DNA of 64,000 nucleotides, taken from Paractinoplanes aksuensis (GTDB lineage: Bacteria; Actinomycetota; Actinomycetes; Mycobacteriales; Micromonosporaceae). A program made the translations under genes and the position numbers. The notes below the pieces were generated by a model. It saw only the letters and a program-made list of their open reading frames with translations. It ran no database searches and had not been told where the DNA came from. The stretch spans positions 62,001-126,000 of the forward strand of contig NZ_JAMYJR010000041.1 in the NCBI RefSeq assembly GCF_024137025.1. The letters run 5' to 3'. Every line of letters begins with the position of its first letter. Position 1 is the stretch's first letter. Below, piece by piece: positions 10,641 to 18,208 of this stretch.

Positions 10641-11599
10641 TCGAGATGCGGGAACTGCGCAAGAATTTCAGCGTACGCGTCAAAGCGGGCCGCCTGCGCC
10701 GGCAGAAACGGGAGGTGGCGGCCGTCGACGGGGTCAGCCTGTCGATCGCGCGGGGCGAGATGGTGGGCTACATCGGGCCGAACGGCGCCGGCAAGTCGAC
10801 CACGCTCAAGATGCTGACCGGCGTGCTCACCCCGACCAGCGGCGAGGTGTCGGTGTGCGGCCTGCGCCCGGTTCCGCAGCGCACCCGGCTGGCCCTGCGC
10901 ATCGGCGTCGTCTTCGGGCAGCGCTCCCAGCTGTGGTGGGACCTGCCTCTGCGCGAGTCGTTCCGGCTGCTCCGGCACGTGTACCGGGTGCCCGCGACCG
11001 AGCATGCGGCCCGCCTGCGCCGCTGCGAGGAACTGCTCGACCTCCGTGCGTTCCTCGATACGCCCGTACGGCAATTGTCACTGGGGCAGAGGATGCGGGG
11101 CGAACTGACGGCGGCCCTTCTGCACGGCCCCGAGGTGTTGTTCCTGGACGAGCCGACGATCGGGCTCGACGTGGTCAGCAAGCAGGCGGTGCGCTCGTTC
11201 CTGGGCGAGCTGGGCCGCACCGGCGACGTCACGCTCGTGCTGACCACTCACGACCTGGCCGACATCGAGCGCCTGTGCCACCGCCTGGTCGTGATCGACC
11301 ACGGCCACGTCGTGCACGACGGCACGATCGAGCAGTTGCACACCCGCTACGGTTCGCGCCGGCGCGTGGTCGCCGACCTCGACGTCCCGCTTCCGCCCGG
11401 CTTCACCCTGCCCGGTGCGACGCTGACGTCGACCGAGGCCGACGGGCACCGGGTCACCTTCACCCTCGAGTCGATCGCGGCCGGGGCCGCGGTCGCCGCG
11501 CTGGTCACCGCGGCCCAGGTGCGTGACCTGTCGGTGGTCGAGCCCGAGATCGAGGACGTGGTGGCCCGGCTCTACACCGACGTCAGCGGTGCTCCATGA
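10637..11599 (+). CDS. ABC transporter ATP-binding protein
   Basis: 320 aa. It shows Walker A GPNGAGKST (about residue 48), the Q-loop region with FGQRSQLWWDLP, the signature LSLGQRMR, Walker B VLFLDEPT and the switch His in TTHDLAD. The FGQRSQLWW Q-loop is characteristic of the subfamily that energises DUF990-type permeases. A C-terminal extension of about 80 residues may contact the permeases. The ATG at 10637 overlaps the upstream stop. The 3' end overlaps the convergent XRE regulator by 17 bp. Confidence 0.95.
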   Translation: MIEMRELRKNFSVRVKAGRLRRQKREVAAVDGVSLSIARGEMVGYIGPNGAGKSTTLKMLTGVLTPTSGEVSVCGLRPVPQRTRLALRIGVVFGQRSQLWWDLPLRESFRLLRHVYRVPATEHAARLRRCEELLDLRAFLDTPVRQLSLGQRMRGELTAALLHGPEVLFLDEPTIGLDVVSKQAVRSFLGELGRTGDVTLVLTTHDLADIERLCHRLVVIDHGHVVHDGTIEQLHTRYGSRRRVVADLDVPLPPGFTLPGATLTSTEADGHRVTFTLESIAAGAAVAALVTAAQVRDLSVVEPEIEDVVARLYTDVSGAP

Positions 11600-12140
11600 C
11601 GAGCACGGCCCAGGACGGTTCGAGCGCCTCGTAGTGGTGCGGGACGTCCCCGGGGAACGTGATGTAGTCGCCCGGGCCCAGCTCGACGGTGTCGCCGTCG
11701 GGCCCGGTGCGGATCCGCCCGCCGCCGACCACGATGTGCTCGACGCTGCCCGGGATGTGGGCGGCGGCGTCGCGGGCCGGCCCCGGCTCGAGCTCCATGA
11801 CGTACAGATCGCGGCGGGTGTGCGGTGACCCGGCGGCCAGCAGCGTGGCCACGAAGTCGGCCTGGTCGGCCCGCAGCCGTGTTCCCCCCTCGCCGGCGCG
11901 GACGACGCGGACCTGCGTCTCGAGCGGCTCGACGAGCCGGCTGAACGGCACCCCCAGTGCCACCCCGAGCGACCACAGCGTCTCGATGCTCGGGTTGCCC
12001 GTGCCCGCCTCGAGCTGCGAGAGCGTCGACTTGGCCAGCCCGGCCCGGCGGGCCAGCTCGGCGATCGAGATGCCGGCCCGCTCCCGTTCCCGGCGCAAGG
12101 CGGCGGCGATGGTGGCGAGCGGGGGCGCCGGCTGCTGCAT
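11583..12140 (-). CDS. XRE-family regulator with C-terminal cupin domain, next to azlCD
   Basis: 185 aa. An N-terminal helix-turn-helix (GISIAELARRAGLAKSTLSQ) is followed by a cupin fold (about residues 90-180) with the GPGDYITFPGDVPH barrel segment, a common one-component sensor layout. I chose ATG 12140 because a GGAG site lies 5 nt upstream; an upstream GTG (12179) lacks one. The gene is divergent from azlCD with 66 bp between starts, so it most likely controls branched-chain amino acid export. The ligand is not known. Confidence 0.88.
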   Translation of the reverse strand: MQQPAPPLATIAAALRRERERAGISIAELARRAGLAKSTLSQLEAGTGNPSIETLWSLGVALGVPFSRLVEPLETQVRVVRAGEGGTRLRADQADFVATLLAAGSPHTRRDLYVMELEPGPARDAAAHIPGSVEHIVVGGGRIRTGPDGDTVELGPGDYITFPGDVPHHYEALEPSWAVLVMEHR

Positions 12141-12206
12141 GTTCACTCCGTCGATCGATTCGTTCGGTTTGACGAACACTCACGCCATCGTTCAGTATCT
12201 CGAACT
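12141..12206. promoter_or_regulatory. Divergent promoter/operator between XRE regulator and azlC
   Basis: Contains the inverted repeat GTTCG-N6-CGAAC (12162-12177). A plausible forward -35 TTGACG (12169-12174) lies inside this dyad, with a -10-like CAGTAT at 12193-12198. This puts the start of transcription at about the azlC ATG (12207), with no ribosome site, so azlC may be leaderless. Repressor binding at the dyad would cover the -35 element. Confidence 0.45.
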
Positions 12207-12890
12207 ATGCGTACGATACAGCGAACGCAAGCCTTCGATCGGGCGCAGCTCCGCGACGCCGTCGCCATCGCGGCCGCCATGGTGGCGGTGGGCGCGTCGT
12301 TCGGGGCCATCACCATTGCGTACGGCCTGCCGACGTGGGTGCCCTTCGCCATGTCCACGATCGTCTTCGCCGGCGGCGCCCAGTTCCTGGCGGTCGGCCT
12401 GCTCGCCGCGGGCAACCCCATCGCCGCCGTGTTCGCCGGCCTGCTGCTCAACGCCCGCCACATCCCGTTCGGCCTGGCCATCGGCAGCACCATGGGCACC
12501 GGCTGGCGCCGCCTGGTCGGCACCCACGTGATGACCGACGAGGTGGTGGCGTTCACCCTGGCCGAGGACGACCCGGCCCGCCGCCGGCGCACCTACTGGC
12601 TGATGGGCATCACGCTGTTCACGTCCTGGAACCTCGGCACCGCCCTCGGCGTCCTGCTGGGCTCGGCCGTCGGCGACTACGAGGCGCTCGGCCTCGACGC
12701 GGCCTTCCCGGCCGCGCTGATCGCCCTGATCCTGCCCTCGCTCCGCGACCGGGCGACCCGGATCGTCGCCCTCACCGGCACCGCCATCGCCGTCCTGGCC
12801 ACCCCGTTCCTGCCGGCCGGCCTACCCGTCCTGTGCGCCCTGCTGGGCCTGCTGACCCTGATCCGCTTCGGCCGCCGCCGGGAGTCCTGA
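12207..12890 (+). CDS. azlC: AzlC-family branched-chain amino acid exporter, large subunit
   Basis: 227 aa with about six to seven hydrophobic segments and family landmarks near residues 30-80 (VGASFGAITIAYG, FAGGAQF, LLLNARHIPFG). AzlC with the small subunit AzlD exports branched-chain amino acids such as leucine or valine and toxic analogues. The azlD start codon overlaps its stop (TGATG), so the two are translationally coupled. A divergent XRE-cupin regulator is the probable controller. The transcript may be leaderless. Confidence 0.93.
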   Translation: MRTIQRTQAFDRAQLRDAVAIAAAMVAVGASFGAITIAYGLPTWVPFAMSTIVFAGGAQFLAVGLLAAGNPIAAVFAGLLLNARHIPFGLAIGSTMGTGWRRLVGTHVMTDEVVAFTLAEDDPARRRRTYWLMGITLFTSWNLGTALGVLLGSAVGDYEALGLDAAFPAALIALILPSLRDRATRIVALTGTAIAVLATPFLPAGLPVLCALLGLLTLIRFGRRRES

Positions 12891-13198
12891 TGCTGCTCAC
12901 CGCGATCCTCATCCTGGGCGCCGGCACCTACACGATGCGCCTCGGCGGCGTCCTGCTGCGCGAACGCCTGACGCTCTCGCCCGGCCTGCAACGCCTGCTC
13001 CCGATGGCCGCGGCGGCGCTGCTGGCCGCCCTGGCCGGCACCGCCACCCTGATGGCGGGCAGCGGATTCGCCGGCGTGGCCCGCCCGGCCGGCGTAGCCG
13101 TCGGCGCCCTACTGGCCTGGCGCAAGGCCCCGTTCGTCGTGGTGGTCGTGGCCGCAGCCGCGGTCGCCGCCCTGCTCCGCCTGGCCGGCGTCGACTAG
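12890..13198 (+). CDS. azlD: AzlD-family small subunit of branched-chain amino acid exporter
   Basis: 102 aa, four hydrophobic segments, with the family motif GAGTYTMRLGG near residue 10. Starts within the azlC stop codon and is therefore coupled to it. Its TAG stop shares the 4-bp palindrome CTAG with the stop codon of the convergent methyltransferase. Confidence 0.92.
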   Translation: MLLTAILILGAGTYTMRLGGVLLRERLTLSPGLQRLLPMAAAALLAALAGTATLMAGSGFAGVARPAGVAVGALLAWRKAPFVVVVVAAAAVAALLRLAGVD

Positions 13199-13980
13199 CG
13201 GCGGGCGAGCAGGACCGTGCGGTTGGTGCGGACGCTGAGGTCGTTGCGGCCGGGCAGGCCGGCGACCACGCGGTCGAGGGCGGCCAGGTCAGCGGCGGGC
13301 AGCCGGTCCTCCAGGCCGTGGCGCATGCGGCTCAGGGTCACGGCGGCGTAGCGGGCGGCCGCCGGCGGCAATGGCGCGGGCAGCGCGATGTCGAAGTGGC
13401 GCTCGGCCACCTCGGTGAAGCCGGCCCGGCTGATCAGCGCACCCCAGTTCTCGTGCATGTGCAGGCCGGCCTCGTGCCGGCGCTTGTCCATCTCGGCGTG
13501 GCCGGCGTCCTCCACCGCCTCGTCCGGCGTGCCGGTCAGGAAGCGGGGGAAGGACTCGAGTTCGGCCACCACCAGTACGCCACCCGGCCGCAGCAGGCCG
13601 TGGGCCGAGGTCAGCGCCCGGCCGGGGTCGGCCATGTGGTGCATCGAGGACGCGGCCCAGACCACGTCGACCGGGCCGAGGGCGGGCCAGGGCTGGTCGA
13701 GGTCGGCCTCGACGGTGTCGATGCGGTCGCCGAGCCCGGCTTCGGCCGCGCGGGCGCGCAGGTGGGCCAGCATCTCGGGGTCGACGTCGACGGCGGTGAC
13801 GCGGGCGCCGGGCAGTTCGCGGGCCAGGGCCAGCGAGCCGGTGCCGCTGCCGGCGCCCAGGTCGACGATGCGCGGGTCGGCGGCGGCCTCGCGGCCGACC
13901 CAGCCGATCACGTCGCTGTGGTAGTCGTGCAGGACCTCGGCGTCCAGGTCGAGCATCTCGATCATGTGGTCGTGTGCCAT
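13195..13980 (-). CDS. Class I SAM-dependent methyltransferase
   Basis: 261 aa. Motif I is VDLGAGSGTGSLAL (about residues 38-51), followed by the acidic VTAVDVDPEML and the post-motif LLRPGGVLVVAE, a complete Rossmann methyltransferase core. The segment WAASSMHHM is typical of small-molecule methyltransferases of the UbiE/COQ5-like type. Substrate unknown. The gene is divergent from a second XRE-cupin regulator with a 47-bp intergenic region, so that regulator may control it. Confidence 0.92.
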   Translation of the reverse strand: MAHDHMIEMLDLDAEVLHDYHSDVIGWVGREAAADPRIVDLGAGSGTGSLALARELPGARVTAVDVDPEMLAHLRARAAEAGLGDRIDTVEADLDQPWPALGPVDVVWAASSMHHMADPGRALTSAHGLLRPGGVLVVAELESFPRFLTGTPDEAVEDAGHAEMDKRRHEAGLHMHENWGALISRAGFTEVAERHFDIALPAPLPPAAARYAAVTLSRMRHGLEDRLPAADLAALDRVVAGLPGRNDLSVRTNRTVLLARR

Positions 13981-14027
13981 GGGTCGAAGGTAGCCGCGCC
14001 TTGCTGGTATCGCATAGCATCTTGCGT
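13981..14027. promoter_or_regulatory. Divergent intergenic region with short dyad
   Basis: Only 47 bp separate the two start codons. The inverted repeat CGCA-N8-TGCG (14011-14026) lies directly before the XRE ATG, whose upstream sequence has no ribosome site. It could be an autoregulatory operator; evidence is limited to the dyad and its place. Confidence 0.3.
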
Positions 14028-14594
14028 ATGAAGCAAGACCAGGAACTGGAGGCGGTCGTCCGGCAGCGGATCCGCGGTCTGCGGGTGGCGCGGGGCTGGT
14101 CCCTCGACGAGATGGCCGCCCGCACGCTCCTGAGCCCGTCGACCATCAGCCGGATCGAGACCGGCCACCGGCGCATCGCCCTCGATCAGATGGCTGCGAT
14201 CGCCCGCGCCCTCGACACGTCGATCGACCAGCTGGTCGAGCCCGTGGGCGACGAGGACGTGGTGATCCGGCCCCACAACCATCCGGAGCGGGGCATCACG
14301 ACCTGGGTGCTGTCCCGCGGCAGCGGGCAGACGGTGGCCAAGATGCGCATCACCCGCAAGGTGCCGGCCGAGCTGCGGGTGCACCCGGGGCACGATTGGT
14401 TCACCGTGCTGTCCGGCACGATCGAATTACGTCTGGGCGACCGTACGATCCTCGTCGGCACGAACGAGGCGGCCGAGTTCTCCACCATGGTGCCGCACGC
14501 GTTCGGCGCGTACGACGGCCCGGCCGAGGTGCTGTGCATCCTCGACCACGCAGGCGAGCGCAGCCACCTGCACGGCCCCGAGCGGGACCTCTAA
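14028..14594 (+). CDS. XRE-family regulator with cupin sensor domain
   Basis: 188 aa. The N-terminal helix-turn-helix (GWSLDEMAARTLLSPSTISRIE, about residues 22-43) precedes a cupin domain (about residues 105-180). ATG 14028 is chosen because the longer open frame lacks coding character. No ribosome site is visible, so the mRNA may be leaderless. One codon (14427-14429) is TTA, rare in high-GC actinomycetes. Divergent from the methyltransferase; the stop overlaps the convergent DUF3043 gene by 4 bp. Confidence 0.9.
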   Translation: MKQDQELEAVVRQRIRGLRVARGWSLDEMAARTLLSPSTISRIETGHRRIALDQMAAIARALDTSIDQLVEPVGDEDVVIRPHNHPERGITTWVLSRGSGQTVAKMRITRKVPAELRVHPGHDWFTVLSGTIELRLGDRTILVGTNEAAEFSTMVPHAFGAYDGPAEVLCILDHAGERSHLHGPERDL

Positions 14595-15214
14595 ACAGCC
14601 TGGCCCAGTTCGACGCGGGGCTTGGGCACGCGCATGCGGCGGAACGTCAAGCCGCGCATCACGCCGTAGATCTGCAGCGAGCCCACGCGCTGCGAGGTCT
14701 TGGGGAAACGGTCCTTGACCAGGCGCTTGATCTTGCGCGAGATGAGCACGCTGTCGATCACGACGCCGATCGCCAGGAGCAGCCAGAGCAGGTTGCTGGC
14801 GAGCTGGACGGCCGGGATCTGCACCGTCGAGCCGACCAGCACGATCAGCGCGCCGCCGAAGAAGTAGGTGCCGACCGTGCGGCGGCTGTCGACGATGTCG
14901 CGGACCAGCGCGCGCTCGGGACCGCGGTCGCGGGCCAGCAGGTAGCGCTCGTCGCCCGCCTTCATGCCGGCGGTCGCCTCGGCCCTTTCCTGGCGCTGCC
15001 GCTCGCGCATCTGCTTGATCTGCTCGCGGCGGTTGGCCGGGGCCGCGGTCTCGGCGCCGAAGCGGCGGCCGGTGGCGACCCGCTTGGGCGTGGCCTGGCC
15101 GAGCTCCTTCTTGCTGGGCGTGTAGCTCTTCGGGCGCGACTCGGCCGGCGTCACCTCCTCGACAACCTCGGGAGTGGCGACGTCGGACTGCTTGCGGCGA
15201 AAGAGCGAGGGCAC
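14591..15214 (-). CDS. DUF3043 family membrane protein
   Basis: 207 aa from GTG 15214; related proteins typically begin PSLFRRK, as here, and the sequence further upstream is a terminator stem. A basic, Lys/Arg/Gln-rich N-terminal half (residues 1-100, including a REQIKQMRERQRQERAE helix) is followed by two hydrophobic segments (about residues 115-165) and a basic tail. DUF3043 proteins are widespread in Actinobacteria and their function is not known to me. Confidence 0.88.
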   Translation of the reverse strand: MPSLFRRKQSDVATPEVVEEVTPAESRPKSYTPSKKELGQATPKRVATGRRFGAETAAPANRREQIKQMRERQRQERAEATAGMKAGDERYLLARDRGPERALVRDIVDSRRTVGTYFFGGALIVLVGSTVQIPAVQLASNLLWLLLAIGVVIDSVLISRKIKRLVKDRFPKTSQRVGSLQIYGVMRGLTFRRMRVPKPRVELGQAV

Positions 15215-15230
15215 GCTCAGAGAGTAGCCA

Positions 15231-15261
15231 AGCGGCGCGGTGTGTTTCACACCGCGCCGCT
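15231..15261. terminator. Hairpin terminator downstream of murA
   Basis: Perfect 14-bp inverted repeat (15231-15244 with 15248-15261) around a 3-nt spacer. It lies between the murA stop and the DUF3043 start on the minus strand and would end murA transcription. Confidence 0.7.
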
Positions 15262-15285
15262 GATAGTGATGAAACCGTAGGCAGA

Positions 15286-15331
15286 CTTCAGTCCGCTTCA
15301 GGGGTGGTGGCCGGGGTGGTCGGACGGGGTC
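15286..15331 (+). repeat. Dispersed intergenic repeat, copy 1
   Basis: About 46 bp, CTTCAGTC then CTTCAGGGG then a G-rich core ending GGTCGGACGGGG. It differs from copy 3 in the 3' 36 bp at only about five positions, four of them transitions. It overlaps the murA stop codon. Confidence 0.7.
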
Positions 15332-16685
15332 AGAGACGCTCGACGTGGGCGCCGAGGGCGGCCAGCTTGTTCTCGAAGTCCTCGTAACCGCGGTTGATCA
15401 GGTCCACCCCGTACACCCGGGAGGTGCCCTCGGCCGCCAGCGCCGCGATCAGGTGGGCGAAACCGGCCCGCAGGTCGGGGATGACCAGGTCGGCCGCGTG
15501 CAGCTTGGACGGGCCGGCGATGACCGCGGAGTGCTTGAAGTTGCGGCGGCCGAACCGGCACGGCGTGCCACCGAGGCAGTCCCGGTAGACCTGGATGGTG
15601 GCGCCCATCTGGTTCAGCGCGTCGGTGTAGCCCAGCCGCTGCTCGTACACGGTCTCGTGCATGATCGACAGGCCGCGGGCCTGGGTCAGCGCGACCACCA
15701 GGGGCTGCTGCCAGTCGGTCATGAAGCCGGGGTGCACGTCGGTCTCGAGCGCGACGGCCTGCAACTCGTGGCCGGGGTGCCAGAACTTGATGCCGCCCTC
15801 GGCCCCGGTCACGCCCGGGCGGGCCACCCGGTCGTCGGTGATCTGGAACTCGCCGCCGATCGAGCGGAAGACGTTGAGGAACGTCATCATGTCGGCCTGG
15901 CGGGCGCCGAGCACCTCGATCTCGCCCTTGGTCGCCAGCGCGGCGGCGGCCCAGCTGGCCGCCTCGATCCGGTCCGGGATCGGCTTGTGCTGGTAGCCGT
16001 GCAGCTTCGGCACACCCTGGATCTCGATGACCCGGTCGGTGTGGACCGTGATGATCGCGCCCATCTTCTGCAGCACACAGATGAGGTCGATGATCTCGGG
16101 CTCGATGGCCGCGTTGCGCAGCTCGGTCACGCCCTCGGCCCGGACGGCGGTGAGCAGCACCTGCTCGGTCGCCCCGACGCTGGGGTAGGGCAGCTCGAGC
16201 TTGGCCCCGTGCAGCCCGTTGGGGGCGCTCAGGTGCATGCCCTCGGGCTGCTTGTCGACGACCGCGCCGAACTCACGCAGCGCCTGGATGTGGAAGTCGA
16301 TCGGGCGCGGGCCGATGTGGCAGCCGCCGAGGTCCGGGATGAACGCGTGACCCAGGCGGTGCAGCAGCGGGCCGCAGAACAGGATCGGGATCCGGCTGGA
16401 GCCGGCGTGCACGTTGATCTGGTCGGTGCTGGCGCTCTCGACGTTGGTCGGGTCCATCACCAGCTCGCCGTCGTCCTGGCCGTCGCTGACCTTGACCCCG
16501 TGCAGCTCGAGCAGTCCGCGGACGACCTCGACGTCGCGGATGCGCGGCACGTCGAACAGGCGGCTCGGCGACTCGCCCAGAAGGGCGGCCACCATCGCCT
16601 TGGAAATGAGGTTCTTGGCGCCACGGACCCGGATCTGACCCTGCAACGGCGTACCGCCGTGCACGACCAAGACGTCGTTGGTCAA
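15330..16685 (-). CDS. murA: UDP-N-acetylglucosamine 1-carboxyvinyltransferase
   Basis: 451 aa. MurA transfers enolpyruvate from PEP to UDP-GlcNAc, the first committed step of peptidoglycan synthesis, in the cytoplasm. The loop LGGCHIGPRP carries the catalytic, fosfomycin-sensitive Cys, and an N-terminal RGAKN segment binds substrate. I place the start at TTG 16685 because a GGAGG site lies 5 nt upstream and the protein then begins TNDVLVVHGG, as MurA proteins do; the ATG at 16811 would add 42 residues without family character. It is followed by its own hairpin terminator. Confidence 0.94.
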   Translation of the reverse strand: MTNDVLVVHGGTPLQGQIRVRGAKNLISKAMVAALLGESPSRLFDVPRIRDVEVVRGLLELHGVKVSDGQDDGELVMDPTNVESASTDQINVHAGSSRIPILFCGPLLHRLGHAFIPDLGGCHIGPRPIDFHIQALREFGAVVDKQPEGMHLSAPNGLHGAKLELPYPSVGATEQVLLTAVRAEGVTELRNAAIEPEIIDLICVLQKMGAIITVHTDRVIEIQGVPKLHGYQHKPIPDRIEAASWAAAALATKGEIEVLGARQADMMTFLNVFRSIGGEFQITDDRVARPGVTGAEGGIKFWHPGHELQAVALETDVHPGFMTDWQQPLVVALTQARGLSIMHETVYEQRLGYTDALNQMGATIQVYRDCLGGTPCRFGRRNFKHSAVIAGPSKLHAADLVIPDLRAGFAHLIAALAAEGTSRVYGVDLINRGYEDFENKLAALGAHVERL

Positions 16686-16824
16686 CGTAACCTCCAGCTG
16701 GTGGGCGCGAGGGGAGCGCCCGAGATGATCAGGGGGCAGACGGGTTCGGGGGTGCCCCGTTTCTGCAACCGGGTGAGCATAGCGCTGAGTGACAAAGATG
16801 CCAGCCGACAAACGCCCATAGGCG

Positions 16825-16873
16825 CAGTCTTAAGGCGGAATTAGGGCGGTGGGTGGGGCGGTCGGAGGGAGTT
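16825..16873 (+). repeat. Dispersed intergenic repeat, copy 2
   Basis: About 49 bp, beginning CAGTCTTAAGGC and ending GGGGCGGTCGGAGGGAG. It lies between nadA and murA and is closest to copy 4 in its 5' half. Confidence 0.6.
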
Positions 16874-16926
16874 AAGACAGCAGAAAGAAAGACCGCGCCC
16901 GTACGGATCTTATTGACTACATTCCG

Positions 16927-18105
16927 TTACGGGAGGGCGAGCATCTGGTCCAGCGCGACACGCGCGTACTTGGCCGTTTCCTCGTCCACGGTGATGACGT
17001 TCGGCACCCGGCCCGCGACCAGTTCCTCCAGCGTCCACACCAGGTGGGGCAGGTCGATCCGGTTCATCGTCGAGCAGTAGCAGACCGTCTTGTCGAGGAA
17101 CATGATCTGCTTGTCCGGGTGGGCCAGGGCCATCCGGCGTACGAGGTTCAACTCGGTGCCGACGGCCCAGGCCGACCCGGCCGGGGCCGCGTCCAGGGCC
17201 TTGATGATGTATTCGGTCGAGCCCACGTAATCGGCGGCCTGGACGACCTCGTGCTTGCACTCGGGGTGGACCAGCACGTTGACGCCGGGCACCCGCTCGC
17301 GCACGTCGTTGACGCTGTCGAGGGTGAACCGGCCGTGCACCGAGCAGTGCCCGCGCCACAGGATCATGCGCGCGTTGCGCAGCTGCTCGTCGGTCAGCCC
17401 GCCCTGGGGCTTGTGCGGGTCGTAGAGCACGCAGTCGTCGAGGTCGAAGCCCATCTCGAGCACGGCGGTGTTGCGGCCCAGGTGCTGGTCGGGCAGGAAG
17501 AACACCTTGCTGCCCTGCTCGAACGACCAGTCCAGGGCGCGCTTGGCGTTGGACGACGTGCAGACCACGCCCTCGTTGCGCCCGACGAAGCCCTTGATGT
17601 CGGCCGACGAGTTCATGTAAGTCACGGGGACGATGTCGCCCGCGATGCCCAGGTCTTCGAAGTGCTCCCACGCGGTCTGCACCTGGCCGAGCACGGCCAT
17701 GTCGGCCATCGAGCAGCCGGCAGCCAGGTCGGGCAGGATCACCTGCTGGGCCGGCGTGGTCAGGATGTCGGCGCTCTCGGCCATGAAGTGCACGCCGCAG
17801 AACACGATGAACTCGGCATCCGGCCGGGCCGCGGCCTGCTGGGCGAGCTTGAACGAGTCGCCGGTGACGTCGGCGAACTGGATGACCTCGTCGCGCTGGT
17901 AGTGGTGGCCGAGCACGAAGACGCGGTCGCCCAGCGCGGCCTTGGCCGCGGTGGCCCGGGCCACCAGGTCGGGGTCGCTGGGCGCGGGCAGATCACCCGG
18001 GCAGTCGACGCCCCGCTCGGTGGCGGGGTCGCTGCCCCGGCCCAGCAGGAGCAGCGCGGTGGCGGTGTTCGAGGGTTCGGTCCAGGTCGACGTCACGCCA
18101 GCCAT
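16927..18105 (-). CDS. nadA: Quinolinate synthase A
   Basis: 392 aa. NadA condenses iminoaspartate with dihydroxyacetone phosphate to quinolinate, in de novo NAD synthesis, using a [4Fe-4S] cluster. Likely cluster cysteines are in FCGVHFMAE (about C103), VCTSSNA (about C182) and HPECKHE. The conserved GHHYQRDEV, DLAAGCSMAD and YMNSSA substrate segments are present. The first 40 or so residues are an actinobacterial-type extension. nadB and nadC are not in the window. Confidence 0.95.
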   Translation of the reverse strand: MAGVTSTWTEPSNTATALLLLGRGSDPATERGVDCPGDLPAPSDPDLVARATAAKAALGDRVFVLGHHYQRDEVIQFADVTGDSFKLAQQAAARPDAEFIVFCGVHFMAESADILTTPAQQVILPDLAAGCSMADMAVLGQVQTAWEHFEDLGIAGDIVPVTYMNSSADIKGFVGRNEGVVCTSSNAKRALDWSFEQGSKVFFLPDQHLGRNTAVLEMGFDLDDCVLYDPHKPQGGLTDEQLRNARMILWRGHCSVHGRFTLDSVNDVRERVPGVNVLVHPECKHEVVQAADYVGSTEYIIKALDAAPAGSAWAVGTELNLVRRMALAHPDKQIMFLDKTVCYCSTMNRIDLPHLVWTLEELVAGRVPNVITVDEETAKYARVALDQMLALP

Positions 18106-18148
18106 CGTCGCACAGCTTGAGAAGGGTGTACCCGGCGCAAAACAGAGC

Positions 18149-18194
18149 CTTTAGTCACTTCAGGGGCGGCGGGCGGGGCGGTCGGATGGGGCCT
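18149..18194 (+). repeat. Dispersed intergenic repeat, copy 3
   Basis: About 46 bp, CTTTAGTCACTTCAGGGG then a G-rich core ending GGTCGGATGGGGCCT. It lies in the divergent region between nadA and glycerate kinase, 15 bp before the kinase GTG. Confidence 0.7.
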
Positions 18195-18208
18195 GCCACA
18201 CTTGCGCA

